Source of the DNA: Unio delphinus | Lineage: Eukaryota > Mollusca > Bivalvia > Unionida > Unionidae | Assembly (NCBI GenBank): GCA_029339505.1 | Contig: JAQISU010000036.1 | Span: 2,106,001-2,170,000, forward strand | Direction of reading: 5' to 3' | DNA: 64,000 nucleotides | Shown here: piece after piece, positions 36,974-49,627 of the stretch | How the letters are laid out: every line of letters starts with the position of its first letter | How positions within the stretch are numbered: the stretch's first letter is position 1 | Made by a program: the position numbers and the translations under genes | Notes under the pieces: model-generated | Databases searched by the model: none | Seen by the model: only the letters and a program-made list of their open reading frames with translations | What the model was told of the DNA's origin: nothing

Positions 36974-38147
36974 CAAATATTTGCATTTAAAATAAAAAAT
37001 GATATCATGCTTTTGTTTTTTTCAAAGTGTTGTACTGTTAAGTTACTGTAGAGAGACTAGTTGATAAATACTAGAGTAATTTCATTTTTTGTAATTTAAA
37101 ATTAAATCCACAAGGGAAGAAAGAAAAATAATTCTTCTATTGTAGCTTTGCATAAAAGTTTTTTTTTTGTTTGTTTTACAAGCTTGTATAGCTCACTGAG
37201 TTTACTCGAACTTATAAAGAAAGAGAGGAATAAATGAAAACAAACGAAAGGTGATTTTCTTTTTCTTCATTTCATCATATATGTAATTTGGTTGTGGATT
37301 TTTTTTGGTAACATGCAGTGGGGTTTCAGGGAGCTGCCCAAATTATTATTTTACAATTTTCTTTGTCTTGTAACATATGACCTAGGTGAAAAGAACCACA
37401 TGTTATCAATATGTCCCAATATATACAATAAATGTGATAGTTTTCAGTGGTTAACATGTCAGTTACAGATTGTTGTTGAATTAAATTGTTATACTGCATT
37501 TTGTTTAAGTATGAAGAGACACAGTAACACAGTTCTAGTAATCTAAGGGTTGCAGGGTCACTACCAGGTCAAGCCAGGTCAGCTGCCTTTGTTTACCCTT
37601 GGGAAAGGGCACTGAACTCCTCAACTTGACAGAGCCATTAATGCTTTCAAAACAACCAGGAATGAAATGTTATTGCTAATATAAATTGTCATGTGAATGT
37701 AACAACAGACACTGATGTAAATCTATATTACAATGGAAGTTGTAGAATCCTTTGATTTCATAAGACCTAAATAAAACATAGTATTTCTGGTTTCATGATA
37801 AAAAACAAAGTTAGTTGGAATATAATTTTTGTCACCTTTTTTCCATGGGGATTTGGATCATTATAAACTAAAAATGAAACGTGTAAGAGCAGAACTGGTA
37901 AATCAGTTTTATTTGTGTTTTATTCTTCTTCTCCACAGAATGCTGATTGAATTATCAGTCCTGACTCACAGAAATAATACAATATCAGTCAACTTTTCTG
38001 GGAATTGTGTCCACTTCAACATATCAATTTTTGTTTGCTGGCACTGTTTAGGGTACTTCAAGCGGTCAGTTACCCCCAAAAGAAGACACCAGAAAGAAAG
38101 ACTTGCTTAAAATAACATTAATCTTTGTATGCAGGTACATTGAAATG
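36974..38147. other. Intron 1 sequence; possible third SINE relic near 37550-37640
   Basis: GGGTTGCAGGGTCACTACCA followed by CCTTGGGAAAGGGCACTGAA is reminiscent of tRNA-derived SINE bodies in other animals and weakly of 58685-58860. Open frames here (37292-37546, 37829-38110) have no support as exons. Confidence 0.3.
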
Positions 38148-38472
38148 GAACCGCTCCGGTGGCCTAGTGGTTAGAGCGTTCGCCTCGGAAGCGGGAGGTT
38201 GTGGGTTCGATCCCCGGCCGAGTCATACCAAAGACTTACAAAAATGGTACTAACAGCTGCCTCGCTTGACGCTCAGCATTAAGAGGTTAGTGTTAGGACT
38301 GGTCGGCCTGGTGTCAGGATAATGTGACTGGGTGGGACATCATGCTACATGTCTGCGGCATGATGCCTCAGTGCTAGACATCACTTTAAACTGTCTCACA
38401 GCAGACATCGTAGCGATATGACTGAAAAATTGTTAAAGCTACGTTAAAAATCCTAATCAAACAAACAAACAA
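38148..38472 (+). mobile_element. SINE family 1, best-preserved copy, intron 1
   Basis: Flanked by perfect 11-bp duplications ACATTGAAATG (38137-38147 and 38473-38483). The head has an intact A box (TGGCCTAGTGGTTAGAG) and an intact B box (GGGTTCGATCCCC). The body and the tail, CTAATCAAACAAACAAACAA, are complete, so this copy serves as the reference for the family. It sits in sense orientation within the claudin-like gene. Confidence 0.95.
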
Positions 38473-38740
38473 ACATTGAAATGATAAATGCTGAATCAAC
38501 TTACCTGATGATGAGGGCAAGCCCAAACTCAGCTTGGGCAAGCAGTGAAGTAAGAGGTCAACTAGCCTTGACATAGTGGTTGCCCAGCAGACATTTTCAG
38601 TATTCCCAGTAAATTATTGTGTTTGCCCCCAGATTGCTGATTAACCTAACCCTATTGTAGTTGCCTCCATATTGCTGTAATTTAAAGTATATTTACAAGC
38701 TTTCTCTTGTGTGTATTAGACCGGTTTTCTGATACATGTA

Positions 38741-38885
38741 TGGTACATGTAGTTGTATCTCACCATTAGTCTCTGCTAATAGAAATTGTCACCCATGAAT
38801 ATGGTACATTTAGTTGTACCTCACCATTAGTCTCTGCTGATAGAAAATGGCACCTATGAATGGTACATGTAGTTGTACCTCACCA
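38741..38885. repeat. About 60-bp tandem repeat, 2.5 copies
   Basis: ATGGTACATGTAGTTGTACC then TCACCATTAGTCTCTGCTGA repeated within intron 1. Confidence 0.85.
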
Positions 38886-39704
38886 ACCACTAACCAGCCA
38901 TTAATACAAATCCATACCTGCCAATGATTATGCTTTTTTTCACTAAATTATATATGGATTGTGCTTTTTTGGTATATCCACCTTCCAAAAAAAATCAATT
39001 ATTTGTTTTCTTTTTTTTTAATTATCATTCCATTAATCCCACAGATCATATTTTAGAAAAGATTGCTTTTATGTAACTATGTAACTTGTTCGTGGACTTG
39101 CATGCACGTTGCTAATAGTAGCATGTTCTATCTATAGCAAACCTTGTTCTACTTTCAAACTTTCGACCTCAAATTCTATTTATTGCACCTCTATGGCTTA
39201 GTGAGGAGAGAACAGGCTGGTTTTCTAATTTTAATCTTTATACACAGATTCTTTGTTCTAATTCAATATTTAGTTCAGAACCAGTCTAAAGGTATTTGGC
39301 ACTAAAAAGTATATTTTACATTAGTCGATATGTATATGAGAGCAAAAATATCTCCTTTCAAAAATATCACAGATGGATTAGAAAAAGATTAGAAAAAAAA
39401 TGAAACAGAAAAATAACAGAATCCTTAAAATATTAAGAAAGTGCATCATCATGTGACATCTATTTCAGGCCATGTGGAAAGAATATTAATATTTTGCGCT
39501 AAAAGTCTTAAGATAGATGTATGTGCAAGGTTAAAAGTTCTACAAATGAAAACTTGAAACAGTCCAGGATGTTAAAAGACGAGAAGGGCAAATAAATCAT
39601 TGATTATTGAAATTTTTGCTTGTTATATGTGGATTACACATTTTATGCATGGATTACGCTTTTTGACCACTTTGATTACATTTTTTTCTCGTCAAAGGTT
39701 GGTG
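38886..39704. other. Intron 1, no other feature seen
   Basis: AT-rich intron sequence without recognisable features. Confidence 0.6.
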
Positions 39705-40700
39705 TATGCAAATCTCTAATGGTGTTCATTGGCAGCTAGTACCTTTCCATTATCCCAAATCTCTAATGGTGTTCATTGGCAACCACTAACCATCCATTAT
39801 TACAAATCTCTAATGGTGTTCAGTGGCAACTGCTAACCATCCATCAACACAGATCTGATGGTGTTCATTGGCAACCACTAACCATCCATTAATACAAATC
39901 TAATGGTGTTCATTGACAACCACTAACCATCCATTAATACAAATCTCTAATGGTGTTCATTGGCAACCACTAACCATCCATTAATACAAATCTAATGGTG
40001 TTTATTGACAACTACTAACCATCCATTAATACAAATCTAATGGTGTTCATTGACAACTAATAACCATCCATTAATACAAATCTCTAATGGTGTTCATTGG
40101 CAACCACTAACCATCCATTATTACAAATCTCTAATGGTGTTCAGTGGCAACTGCTTACCATCCATTAACACAAATCTAATGGTGTTGACAACCACTAACC
40201 ATCCATTAATACAAATCTAATGGTGTTCATTGACAACTACTAACCATCCATTAATACAAATCTAATGGTGTTCATTGACAACTACTAACCATCCATTAAT
40301 ACAAATCTCTAATGGTGTTCATTGGCAACCACTAACCATCCATTAATACAAATCTAATGGTGTTCATTGACAACTACTAACCATCCATTAATACAAATTT
40401 CTAATGGTGTTCATTGACAACCACTAACCATCCATTAATACAAATTTCTAATGGTGTTCATTGACAACCACTAACCATCCATTAATACAAATCTAATGGT
40501 GTTCATCAACAACTACTAACCATCCATTAATACAAATCTAATGGTGTTCATTGACAACCACTAACCATCCATTAATACAAATCTCTAATGGTGTTCATTG
40601 GCAACCACTAACCATCCATTAATACAAATCTCTAATGGTGTTCATTGACAACCACTAACCATCCATTAATATGAATCTCTAATGGTGTTCATTGGAGGCT
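39705..40700. repeat. 45/47-bp minisatellite, about 21 copies, in intron 1
   Basis: AATGGTGTTCATTGACAACC then ACTAACCATCCATTAATACA AATCT, with an extra CT in about half of the units making 47 bp. Edge copies at the left are more diverged. Confidence 0.96.
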
Positions 40701-43415
40701 GATTACTTTACGACTCTTGACCTGACATTTACAGTGCAATTTGTCAATCAGTTCAGTACTATTATTTCGGTGTCTAAGCTGTCACATAATGTACACATTT
40801 CATGCGATACTTTTGCTTACCCATTACCTTACAAGTCATCATACATGTAGTATGCAACAACAATTGCAATTGGTTTGGTTCTTTTCACATGCCTTGTTTC
40901 TTTAGTTAAAGCTAACCAACAGAAATCAGATAATGATTTGCTTATCAGATGGTGGACTAGTGTGACATTTAACCAATACTCAACTGTGATTTAAATTTCA
41001 ATCATTAGACAGCCAGCTTATAGTGCTGCTAGACAAAATATAAAATTTCATTTTAAATCTGACATGATCATCTTATTTAAAATTGTTATTAGTTACCTGA
41101 CTGATCAGGTTTTGATATGGGGAAAATGGTTGCCTGGTATTGAGTTTTACTTGTCCCTGGCTCCAAGGCATTGAATTTGTGTACCCCTGGATAATGTTTA
41201 TCAACATTTGTTACCACTCCCTGGGCCATGATTGATTAACTAATTGAGTTTATAATGAACCTAGAAACCATATTTCAGGTGACATTGACTCAGATGGAAT
41301 ATATACTTATATCTTTAAGACCATCAAAAAGATTGAGGAGTGAGATGTTAATGAGATGGTCTTGCATTGCTTGGCAGAACTTGTTACACCCTGGAGGCCA
41401 AGTTTTATCAAACTTGAAATGTATGCCTACAGTATGATCAAGGTCTTTGACAAGTTTTGGGCTGTGACATAAGACTTGCCAACCATTACAATGTTTCAGT
41501 TAGTCTTATGAAAATGATCTTAAAACATGAATATGGGAATAAAAGCAAAAACTAGGAAATTTGAATCTTGCAGTAGAAATCTGGATAATTGGCTTGACTG
41601 TTTGTTTTGAGGTTTCCTATTATATATTTTTATTATTTGGAGTTAGAGAACCAGACTACTTTTATAGTAGTGCCCCAGATGCTTTAAACTGCCCAATTTT
41701 TGATGCAAAACATCTGAAACTCTTGATTATAGAATTTTTAAAATATGGCATCGAGCAAGAGAACGTTTTGTTAGGGTTGACAGGTTTGTGATGTAGACAG
41801 GGATTTGTTACTAAAATACATCTTATGGTGTCTCCTAGGAACATTTGGCAACCTTGTTCACCATCTTGAAATCTTGTTACCTGCACAGAGTTACCCTTAC
41901 TTTATTTTGACATGTCTAGTTAGTCTTGAAGAGCTTTAGACTCGAATGAAACCTCATGGTTTCTGTCCCAGTCAACTTGCTTAGACTTCCTCAGAGAGTG
42001 TCCTTGAGTGCCTGGCTCCAGTATACTCTGAGTGACCTTGAAAAGGGTTGGCTACTATTTCTTCAGGACAAATATAGCCAATAATGCAACAAAACTACCA
42101 AAATTAAAATGGTCTTGATCTGACATTATGTATGGTCAAAACTTTTTGGGTTTTCAGTAAAAGGTTTATGGTTATTAATAGAGAGAAAAGAGACATTAAT
42201 AAGACAAACTCGTGTACATTCAAGTGTACTGATCAAACTTTAGTTTTCTTGTTCAAAGTATACTGCCACACGTACAGGTATGAGTAGCATATGTAGCAAA
42301 TGTGACATTCATTTCGTGTAACAGAAATTGATAACTGCATGGAACATGAAGTCTATTTATTGTTTTTTTTCTGATGAATATCTATATTGAAATCACAAAG
42401 GAATATGAAGTCCATTTAGTGGTTTTAAAGTCCATTTAGTGGTTTTGAAGTCCATTTAGTGGTTTTTCGGGTAAATATCTAAATGTCCAATTAGTGTTTT
42501 TGCCGGTTAAATATTTAAATTGAAATCACAATAGGTGATGCCAATTTGTTATCTATGTAGCCACACATGTTACCTATGTAGCCACACATTTTATCTTTGT
42601 AGCCACAGACACTATCAGTGTAGCCACACAGGCATGGGTTTAACTGGATAAGTTTATGTGGTTCACAAAAATTTGCTTGACATAAATGTGATTAATTTCT
42701 TTTGACTGGTAGTGAAAATGAAAGAGACATAAAATTCTAACAGTAGATTCAAACAACATGCTGATTATATATGACGGTCCGCAATGGCACATATTCTGGG
42801 CGTATTCTAGCGGGATTCAGAACTAATTTATTAAATAAAGTAGAACATAGAAAACCTGCATCAGTATCTTGCAGGCCGCTGGGCAAGCCAAGTATAAAAA
42901 GGTAACAGCTCAGGAAGCAATTAACATGGATTGTCTTAATTAATACCAAAAAAGATATATGAACATGCAATGTTTTGATTATTTAACATAAATTTTTATT
43001 GAAGATTAGCAGGTTCTAAAGTATCACAGGTAGAAATGATAGAATAGCATGATTTATGGTACAAGGCCTTACAGAGAAAATAAGCAGAAAATTTTAATGC
43101 TTTGCATAATTTTTTAATTTTTAGACGTCAAATTTAAACATATTCACAATTTTATTGTTTATTTTTTACAATTATTTTTTGTCTGTCTGTCTGTGAAACA
43201 TGGAAATATACACCTTATAAATAGCTCACTGGTTTGTCAGGATCTGAATTTATAGGAGTGACAGGTTTGTTACCTGGTAAATTTTCGCAAATAGTACATT
43301 TCTTTCTTCTGAGGCTTTTTAAGTTATGTTACTTGTTTATGTTCATCTGATTTGTACAACAATAGTAACTAGAATGACCCTATTTATGTTGTGATTTTTC
43401 ATTTCTATTTGACAG
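40701..43415. other. Rest of intron 1 with small repeats
   Basis: Mostly unique AT-rich intron. It includes AGTCCATTTAGTGGTTTTG repeated three times (20 bp, about 42408-42470) and a 21-bp GTAGCCACACATGTTACCTAT repeat of four diverged copies (about 42545-42630). It ends in a CTATTTGACAG acceptor. Confidence 0.6.
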
Positions 43416-43565
43416 ACTGGTTCCGAACAGTTCAATCATTTGAGGTCCTCGGTATGGTGATGGCAGGACTCGCCTTGTTTATGCTGCTGTTGTTTGCTCT
43501 CGTTGAAACCTGCAGAGAGAACAGTATTTTGAAACTTTGCAGCATCGGCCTCTGCATCATTGGAG
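43416..43565 (+). CDS. Claudin/PMP22-like protein, exon 2 of 4
   Basis: 150 bp between acceptor TTTGACAG (ends 43415) and donor GGAG|GTACGA (43566), phase 1 at both ends. Encodes residues 76-125 and the first base of codon 126. It begins YWFRTVQSFEVLG, the end of the first extracellular loop; R79 sits where many claudins keep a basic residue before TM2. TM2 is LGMVMAGLALFMLLLFALV (87-105), then a short cytoplasmic turn (ETCRENSILK), then the start of TM3. Reading through the donor continues open for 37 codons, but those residues do not fit the family, so the donor is preferred. Confidence 0.9.
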
Positions 43566-44201
43566 GTACGAATATCCATACTTGGTATTTATTTAGTCTT
43601 AATTTATTTATAGGCAGCATTGTTGTCACCTGTCTTATTATTCAAGATGGATGCATGTCAGCTTGGTGTAATAAATAGGATAAAGTTTATTCTAAATGCA
43701 TCCTTTCTGTGAGAAAGGACATTTTTTGCACACCCTTTTTGTGCTTCAAATAATATTTGCATTGCAGTTAGATATTGGGTTATGTGTTGCAATCTAGGCC
43801 ACTTTCAGGTAGAGGAGGGTACATATACTCACTCTGGGCAGTATCGAGGGAAGGCAAATTGCAGGGTGTCCTCTTAAGACAAGTTAGGAAATATGCTAGA
43901 CGTGTATAGAATACTAATTAATGGTAATCCTGACTACCTCAGTACCTGTGTAAATGGCTTGCTTTTCGAGTTCACTTGCCCTAAAGTAAGGCTGCTTTTT
44001 GGCGATTTACTTTTGCTGCAAAATATGTGAATAAAAAATATCATAACGTAAATTAATAAAAGTAAAACATAGGATGCTTTATTTTAACCAATGTTGAACT
44101 TTGTTTTCTTGTCATCTTTGTTTGCACCGTGAATCCGTATGTTGGTAAGTAAAGTTATGAGAACAGATACATATAAATAGTAGTATATGTGTTTGTGGCT
44201 G
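43566..44201. other. Intron 2, first part, no other feature seen
   Basis: Unique intron sequence up to the TA run. Confidence 0.6.
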
Positions 44202-44315
<114 letters not shown>

Positions 44316-44322
44316 GAAAGGG

Positions 44323-44632
44323 ATTTGGATTTGTAATGTGTCTTTACTTCAATTTTTCAGTCTTTGCTATAATGTCTGCATTGTGGCCGTTTATAGTCTT
44401 GTTTAGTAGCACTGAGGCATCATGCCACAGACATGTAGCATGAAGCCCCACCCAGTATCATTATCCTTACACCATGCCAACTAGTCCTAACACTAAACTC
44501 ATAATGCTGTGTACCAAGCGAGGCAGCTGCTTGTACCATTTTTGTAAGTCTTTGGTATGACTTGGCTGGTGTTCGAACCCCCAACCTCCTGCATCCAAGG
44601 TGGATGCTCTAACCAGATAAGCCTCAGGAGAG
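44323..44632 (-). mobile_element. SINE family 1, antisense, intron 2
   Basis: Reverse complement of the family: tail GGATTTGGATTTGTAATG at the left, body GCATCATGCCACAGACATGT, and head GGTGTTCGAACCCCCAACCT to CTCTAACCAGATAAGCC at the right. B and A boxes are decayed. The TA run abuts the tail. Confidence 0.88.
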
Positions 44633-44689
44633 ATTCTGTTTTGGATATATTAGGCTAACTGTTGATTGGTATTGCTGTATTATTAGCGA

Positions 44690-44890
44690 TAGGGGGGATC
44701 AAAAATGGTACATGCTGGCTTGATAAGGGATCTAAAATGGTACATGCTGGCTTGATAAGGGATCAAAAATGATACATGCTGGCTTGATAGGGGATAACAA
44801 AAATGGTACATGCTGGCATGATAGGGAATCAGAACCGTTACATTCTGGCTTGATACTGATCAAAAATGGTACATGCTGGCTTGATAGCCT
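44690..44890. repeat. 32-bp minisatellite, 6 copies, intron 2
   Basis: GATCAAAAATGGTACATGCT plus GGCTTGATAAGG; a (GAAA)5 run follows at about 44951-44970. Confidence 0.9.
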
Positions 44891-45049
44891 TTGGTTAAAA
44901 ATTTGCTGTCCTTTGATGTAAGAAAAAAAAGAGTACGTATTAATACTACAGAAAGAAAGAAAGAAAGAAAGAGTACCTAAACTGATTTTATCAGAAACGC
45001 TTTAGTAACTATTTTTTTTTAAAGGTCTTGTGAAATTGCTTTTGCATTG

Positions 45050-45310
45050 TTAAGCTTCAATATGTTTAATTGCTATTGCCATGTTAAATTTCAAAATGTT
45101 TAATTGCTATTGCCATGTTAAATTTCAACATGTTTAATTGATATTGCCATGTTAAATTTCAAAATGTTTAATTGCTATTGCCATGTTAAACTTCAAAATG
45201 TTTAATTGATATTGCCATGTTAAATTTCAACATGTTTAATTGCTATTGCCATGTTAAACTTCAAAATGTTTAATTGCATTTAATTGCTATTGCCATGTTA
45301 AACTTCAAAA
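45050..45310. repeat. 34-bp minisatellite, 8 copies, intron 2
   Basis: TGTTTAATTGCTATTGCCAT plus GTTAAATTTCAAAA, with GATATT variants. Confidence 0.92.
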
Positions 45311-45875
45311 TGGTATCTAATTAATTACATGTAATTAATGCTTCATACATTACATGTTCATGCCTTTTAGTCTTTTCTCATTTAATGCTTTTAATTCTTA
45401 TGGATTAGCAAGTGTTTATAGAAAAAGCATACCATTGTTAACATTAAATCCGACCTATATTCCGAAATATCTCTTTCTAATTTTCGAAAGTGGTACAAGA
45501 GTGTCAGACAGTTTCAACTATAAACACTTAAAACACATGATTTTTTTACATAATACATGTTATATAGGGGTTGTATATTAAAAAGGTCTAAAACAATACC
45601 TACCCAATGTGTAATTATTTTAATCCTATTCTCGTCAAGTTTGTGCCAGGAACCTGTGCACAGAGATGATTTTACTTTAGAAATTTTTTATGTTAAAATG
45701 GTGATGTACATTACATTCATCATGCACAGAGAAGATTTTTCAATCTTTATTTCAACACAGTACAGGAATTCCATATACATATATGCAGTTACCTGTCTAT
45801 GATAAAAGACATGCTAAAGGAAAAAGTCTTGTATTCTCCTTTTTTACCTGTGACTGCCGGATCTGAGATTTCCTT
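45311..45875. other. Intron 2, no other feature seen
   Basis: Short open frames on the + strand (45354-45581, 45557-45802) have no support as exons. Confidence 0.5.
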
Positions 45876-45993
45876 CTCGTGAATACACATAAATCAGCTT
45901 TGTCAGTCACTGCATACATAAAATATTTTTTGCTCGTGAATACACGTAAATATGCTTTGTCAGTCATTGTATACATAAAATATTTTTTGCTTT
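45876..45993. repeat. 57-bp tandem duplication, intron 2
   Basis: GTGAATACACATAAATCAGC through CATAAAATATTTTTTGCTC occurs twice with a few differences. Confidence 0.88.
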
Positions 45994-46164
45994 GTGACCC
46001 AACAGGACCATTAATACTTTTTGAACCAAGTGATAAAAATGGCATTCTTGTTTGCTTGTGTAAGATTGCTGCATTGTTTTGTTGATGTCTTTTTTACTTA
46101 TCCATAATCTCAAGAAACAAGGGTATCTTACTTAGATAATTGTTCTTTGCCTTGTGGCATTGCA

Positions 46165-47235
46165 TATGAAGTCCCTGCAGACCCACTGTTGACATAGCAG
46201 ACCACTCAGGAGTCCCTGCAGACCCACTGTTGATATAGCAGACCACTCATAAGTCCTTGCAGACCCACTGTGGACATAGCAGACCACTCATAAGTCCCTG
46301 CAGACCCACTGTGGACATAGCAGACCACTCATAAGTCCCTGCAGACCCACTGTTGACATAGCAAACCACTCATAAGTCCCTGCAGACCCACTGTAGACAT
46401 AGCAGACCACTCATAAATCCCTGCAGACCCACTGTGGACATAGCAGACCACTCATAAGTACCTGCAGACCCACCGTTGACATAGCAGACCACTCATAATT
46501 CCCTGCAGACCCACTGTGGACATAGCAGACCACTCATATGTCCCTGCAGACCCACCGTTGACATAGCAGATCACTCATAATTCCCTGCAGACCCACTGTT
46601 GATATAGCAGACCACTCATAAGTCCCTGCAGACCCACCATTGACATAGCAGACCACTCATAATTCCCTGTAGACCCACTGTGGACATAGCAGACCACTCA
46701 TAAGTCCCAGCAGACCCACTGTTGACATAGCAAACCACTCATAAGTCCCTGCAGACCCACTGTGGACATAGCAGACCACTCATAAATCCCTGCAGACCCA
46801 CTGTGGACATAGCAGACCACTCATAAGTCCCTGCAGACCCACTGTGGACATAGCAGACCACTCATAATTCCCTGCAGACCCACTGTGGACATAGCAGACC
46901 ACTCATATGTCCCTGGAGACCCACCGTTGACATAGCAGACCACTCATAATTCCCTGCAGACCCACTGTTGATATAGCAGACCACTCATAAGTCCCTGCAG
47001 ACCCACCGTTGACATAGCAGACCACTCATAATTCCCTGTAGACCCACTGTTGACATAGCAGACCACTCATAAGTCCCTGCAGACCCACCGTTGACATAGC
47101 AGACCACTCATAATTCCCTGTAGACCCACTGTGGACATAGCAAACCACTCATAAGTCCCTGCAGACCCACCGTTGACATAGCAGACCACTCATAATTCCC
47201 TGCAGACCCACTGTGGACATAGCAGACCACTCATA
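46165..47235. repeat. 41-bp minisatellite, about 26 copies, with 369-bp higher-order repeat
   Basis: AAGTCCCTGCAGACCCACTG then TTGACATAGCAGACCACTCAT. Variant order (AATTCCC, then ATGTCCC with CCGTTG, then GTTGATATAGC, then CTGTAGACCC) at 46497 recurs at 46866, 369 bp or nine units away. The array lies in intron 2 and is the most GC-rich long array in the window. Confidence 0.97.
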
Positions 47236-47299
47236 CCCATGAGATTTCATTTTTTTACATGAATGTCCAAGCCAAATGTTATTAATTACTGAATATTTA

Positions 47300-47450
47300 A
47301 AAAGTCATACATAATACCATTGGTTGTAGTCTGCAATTTCTAAACTACATGTAGTTATAGTTCAGTGAGTATGTTAAGTCATACATAATACCATTGGTTG
47401 TAGTCTACAATTTCTAAACTAGTTATAGTTCAATGAGTATGTCATTAAAA
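47300..47450. repeat. About 75-bp duplication, intron 2
   Basis: AAGTCATACATAATACCATT GGTTGTAGTCT through AGTTATAGTTCAGTGAGTATG is present twice; the second copy lacks an ACATGT insertion. Confidence 0.85.
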
Positions 47451-48179
47451 AGTCGTTGATGTCAATGCTTATTGTTTTCTTTTTGAAAATACTTCAGAGA
47501 GTAATGTTGTACACATGGTTTAGGTTAAATTAGACACAAATGTTGTGAATGTGGTGTAAGAAATGGGAATGTGTTATGGGTAGTTACATACAGTAGTATG
47601 AAGTTAAAGTGGAGAAATGGTCTTGTCTATGACTCCTTGAAATTCTTTTCAGTCAGTGGAACATCATTTTCTTAAGAGACTTTTTTTTGTCGCAGTGTTT
47701 GTTTATTTGTGTCTGTTTGTTCTTGCAATCCAGAGTTTTGGATGGCCAGTTTGAAACCCAAGTTGAATATTTATATTTCATATTAAGATTAGTCTTGTAT
47801 GGTCAGATTTAAATCAAACACTGACCATCACTTGCTGCACAGAAAGTTCAAATGCAAGCATCATTAAAAAAAGGAAAACAAAACCCAGGAAATTTATAAA
47901 TATTGGATGGAGTGATGGAACCACACAAAGCTATTTTTAAATATTAAATGGAGTGATTTAACCACAAAAGCAGCAGTATGTGTTAATAGCATTCCTTTAG
48001 GTAACATATGTGGACCAATGTTCCCTGTAAGCTGCGCGCTCACACAGCTGCTCATGCATCCCCATGCAGCTGAATTGTCAATTTTTGCTTAATCCAACAT
48101 TATATTTTGCTCGTCTCCGTAATGCTTGCGCAGGGAGCACTGCGCGCACATCTACCATTTGCTTAGAGGGAACGTTGAT
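47451..48179. other. Intron 2, no other feature seen
   Basis: Unique intron sequence. Confidence 0.55.
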
Positions 48180-48469
48180 GTGGACCTCAATCGAAAAGAT
48201 CTTAAGGTAATGTATGGACTTCAGTTGAAAAGACCTTGAGGTTACACATGTGGGCCTCAATCAAAAAGACCTTGAGGTAACACGTGGGCCTCAGTCAAAA
48301 AGACCCTGAGGTAACAAGTGTGGGCCTCAATCAAAAAACCCTTGAGGTAACACATGTGGGCTATAATACAAAAAATCCCTTGAGGTAACATGGGTAGGTC
48401 TCAATTAAAAATGCCTTGAGGTAATGTGTGAGCCTCAGTTGAAAAGACCTTGAGGTAACATGTGGCCTC

Positions 48470-48475
<6 letters not shown>
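48180..48475. repeat. 33-35 bp minisatellite, about 9 copies, intron 2
   Basis: GAGGTAACATGTGGGCCTCA ATCAAAAAGACCTT with variable length, running directly into the TA run. Confidence 0.9.

Positions 48476-48545
<70 letters not shown>
48476..48545. repeat. (TA)n microsatellite near exon 3
   Basis: Uninterrupted TA run ending 85 bp before the exon 3 acceptor. Confidence 0.97.
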
Positions 48546-48550
<5 letters not shown>

Positions 48551-48630
48551 TTCTCCATACACTGCACAAGGAAACAAAATTGGTTCATGTTTGAATTAAG
48601 AATAAGTCTTTTTTTCTTCTTTCTTTTTAG

Positions 48631-48790
48631 CCATTTTTATCCTTGTGGGCTGTATTATCATTGGAAGTTTGAAAGGCACGCTTAAATCATTCCCAATGGA
48701 TGCAGCTACGGTGGAAATGTCGTGGAGTTTTGGTATTGCCATCGCAGGAGGAATTTTAATGGTGGCTTCTTCCATTGGTGCATGCCTGAT
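48631..48790 (+). CDS. Claudin/PMP22-like protein, exon 3 of 4
   Basis: 160 bp from acceptor TTCTTTTTAG (ends 48630) to donor CTGAT|GTAAGT (48791). It completes codon 126 as Ala and encodes the rest of TM3 (IFILVGCIIIGSLKG), the short second extracellular loop (LKSFPMDAATVEMSW) and most of TM4 (SFGIAIAGGILMVASSIGACL). It ends in phase 2, two bases of codon 179. The unspliced reading is ATG TAA, so the donor itself carries an in-frame stop (48792-48794). If intron 3 were retained the protein would end after Met179 with no cytoplasmic tail. Confidence 0.9.
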
Positions 48791-49012
48791 GTAAGTGTTT
48801 CTTTATCCAAGGTTTCTTCACAGATATAAGAAAGACAAATCTGCCAAGAAAGACAACTCTATGCCAGTTCAAGGAACATTCAAGATATTATTTGTGACCA
48901 AAATCAGTAAAGATGGAAGATTTTGTCAATTTTATCATTTGTTTTGTTAAATTCAAGCAAATTGTTAATTGCTGACATCAGTAGGAAAGTAGTGTATAGT
49001 TTTGGACTTCTC

Positions 49013-49017
<5 letters not shown>

Positions 49018-49073
<56 letters not shown>
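49018..49073. repeat. (TA)n microsatellite, intron 3
   Basis: Uninterrupted TA run. Confidence 0.97.
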
Positions 49074-49076
<3 letters not shown>

Positions 49077-49627
49077 CATGAGTAATTTTTCATTTTAATA
49101 AGACATTTTTATGAACAGATGTGCTTGTGACCTTTGTCCTTTCTAGTAACTGGATGAGAGGTAGTTAGGATTCAGTAACAACTGGTAACAAAATGGGAGA
49201 TAAATCACCAATTGGGGTATCCCGAAATAAATTCTATTTTTATCTCAAGATACCCACCACATTCACATAAGCAGATAGTCAGTCATTTACAAAAAAAAAT
49301 AATCAAATCTCATTGTGTCACTATAACACAATTTAAAGCAAAGGTTTCAATGTTAAAGGATAAAAAAATAATTTAAAAAAAAATCTGTTTTCTGTTATTA
49401 ATATCCCACCAGATTTTCTATCCATATGCAGAATGTGAAAATTACAGAAACTTACCCCATTATTTTTGTCTGCCTAATGATGATATTAAAATAATGGGAT
49501 AATATCATAGATTTTAATAACAATAGAGGAAGTAATGAAGTTTCCAACTTGTTCACTTGCCAAATAAAATAAATTCTTGTAGCATTTGACATTTACCGGT
49601 ATATGGATATACACTGGTACGTAACCA
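49074..49627. other. Intron 3, no other feature seen
   Basis: Unique AT-rich intron sequence. Confidence 0.55.
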
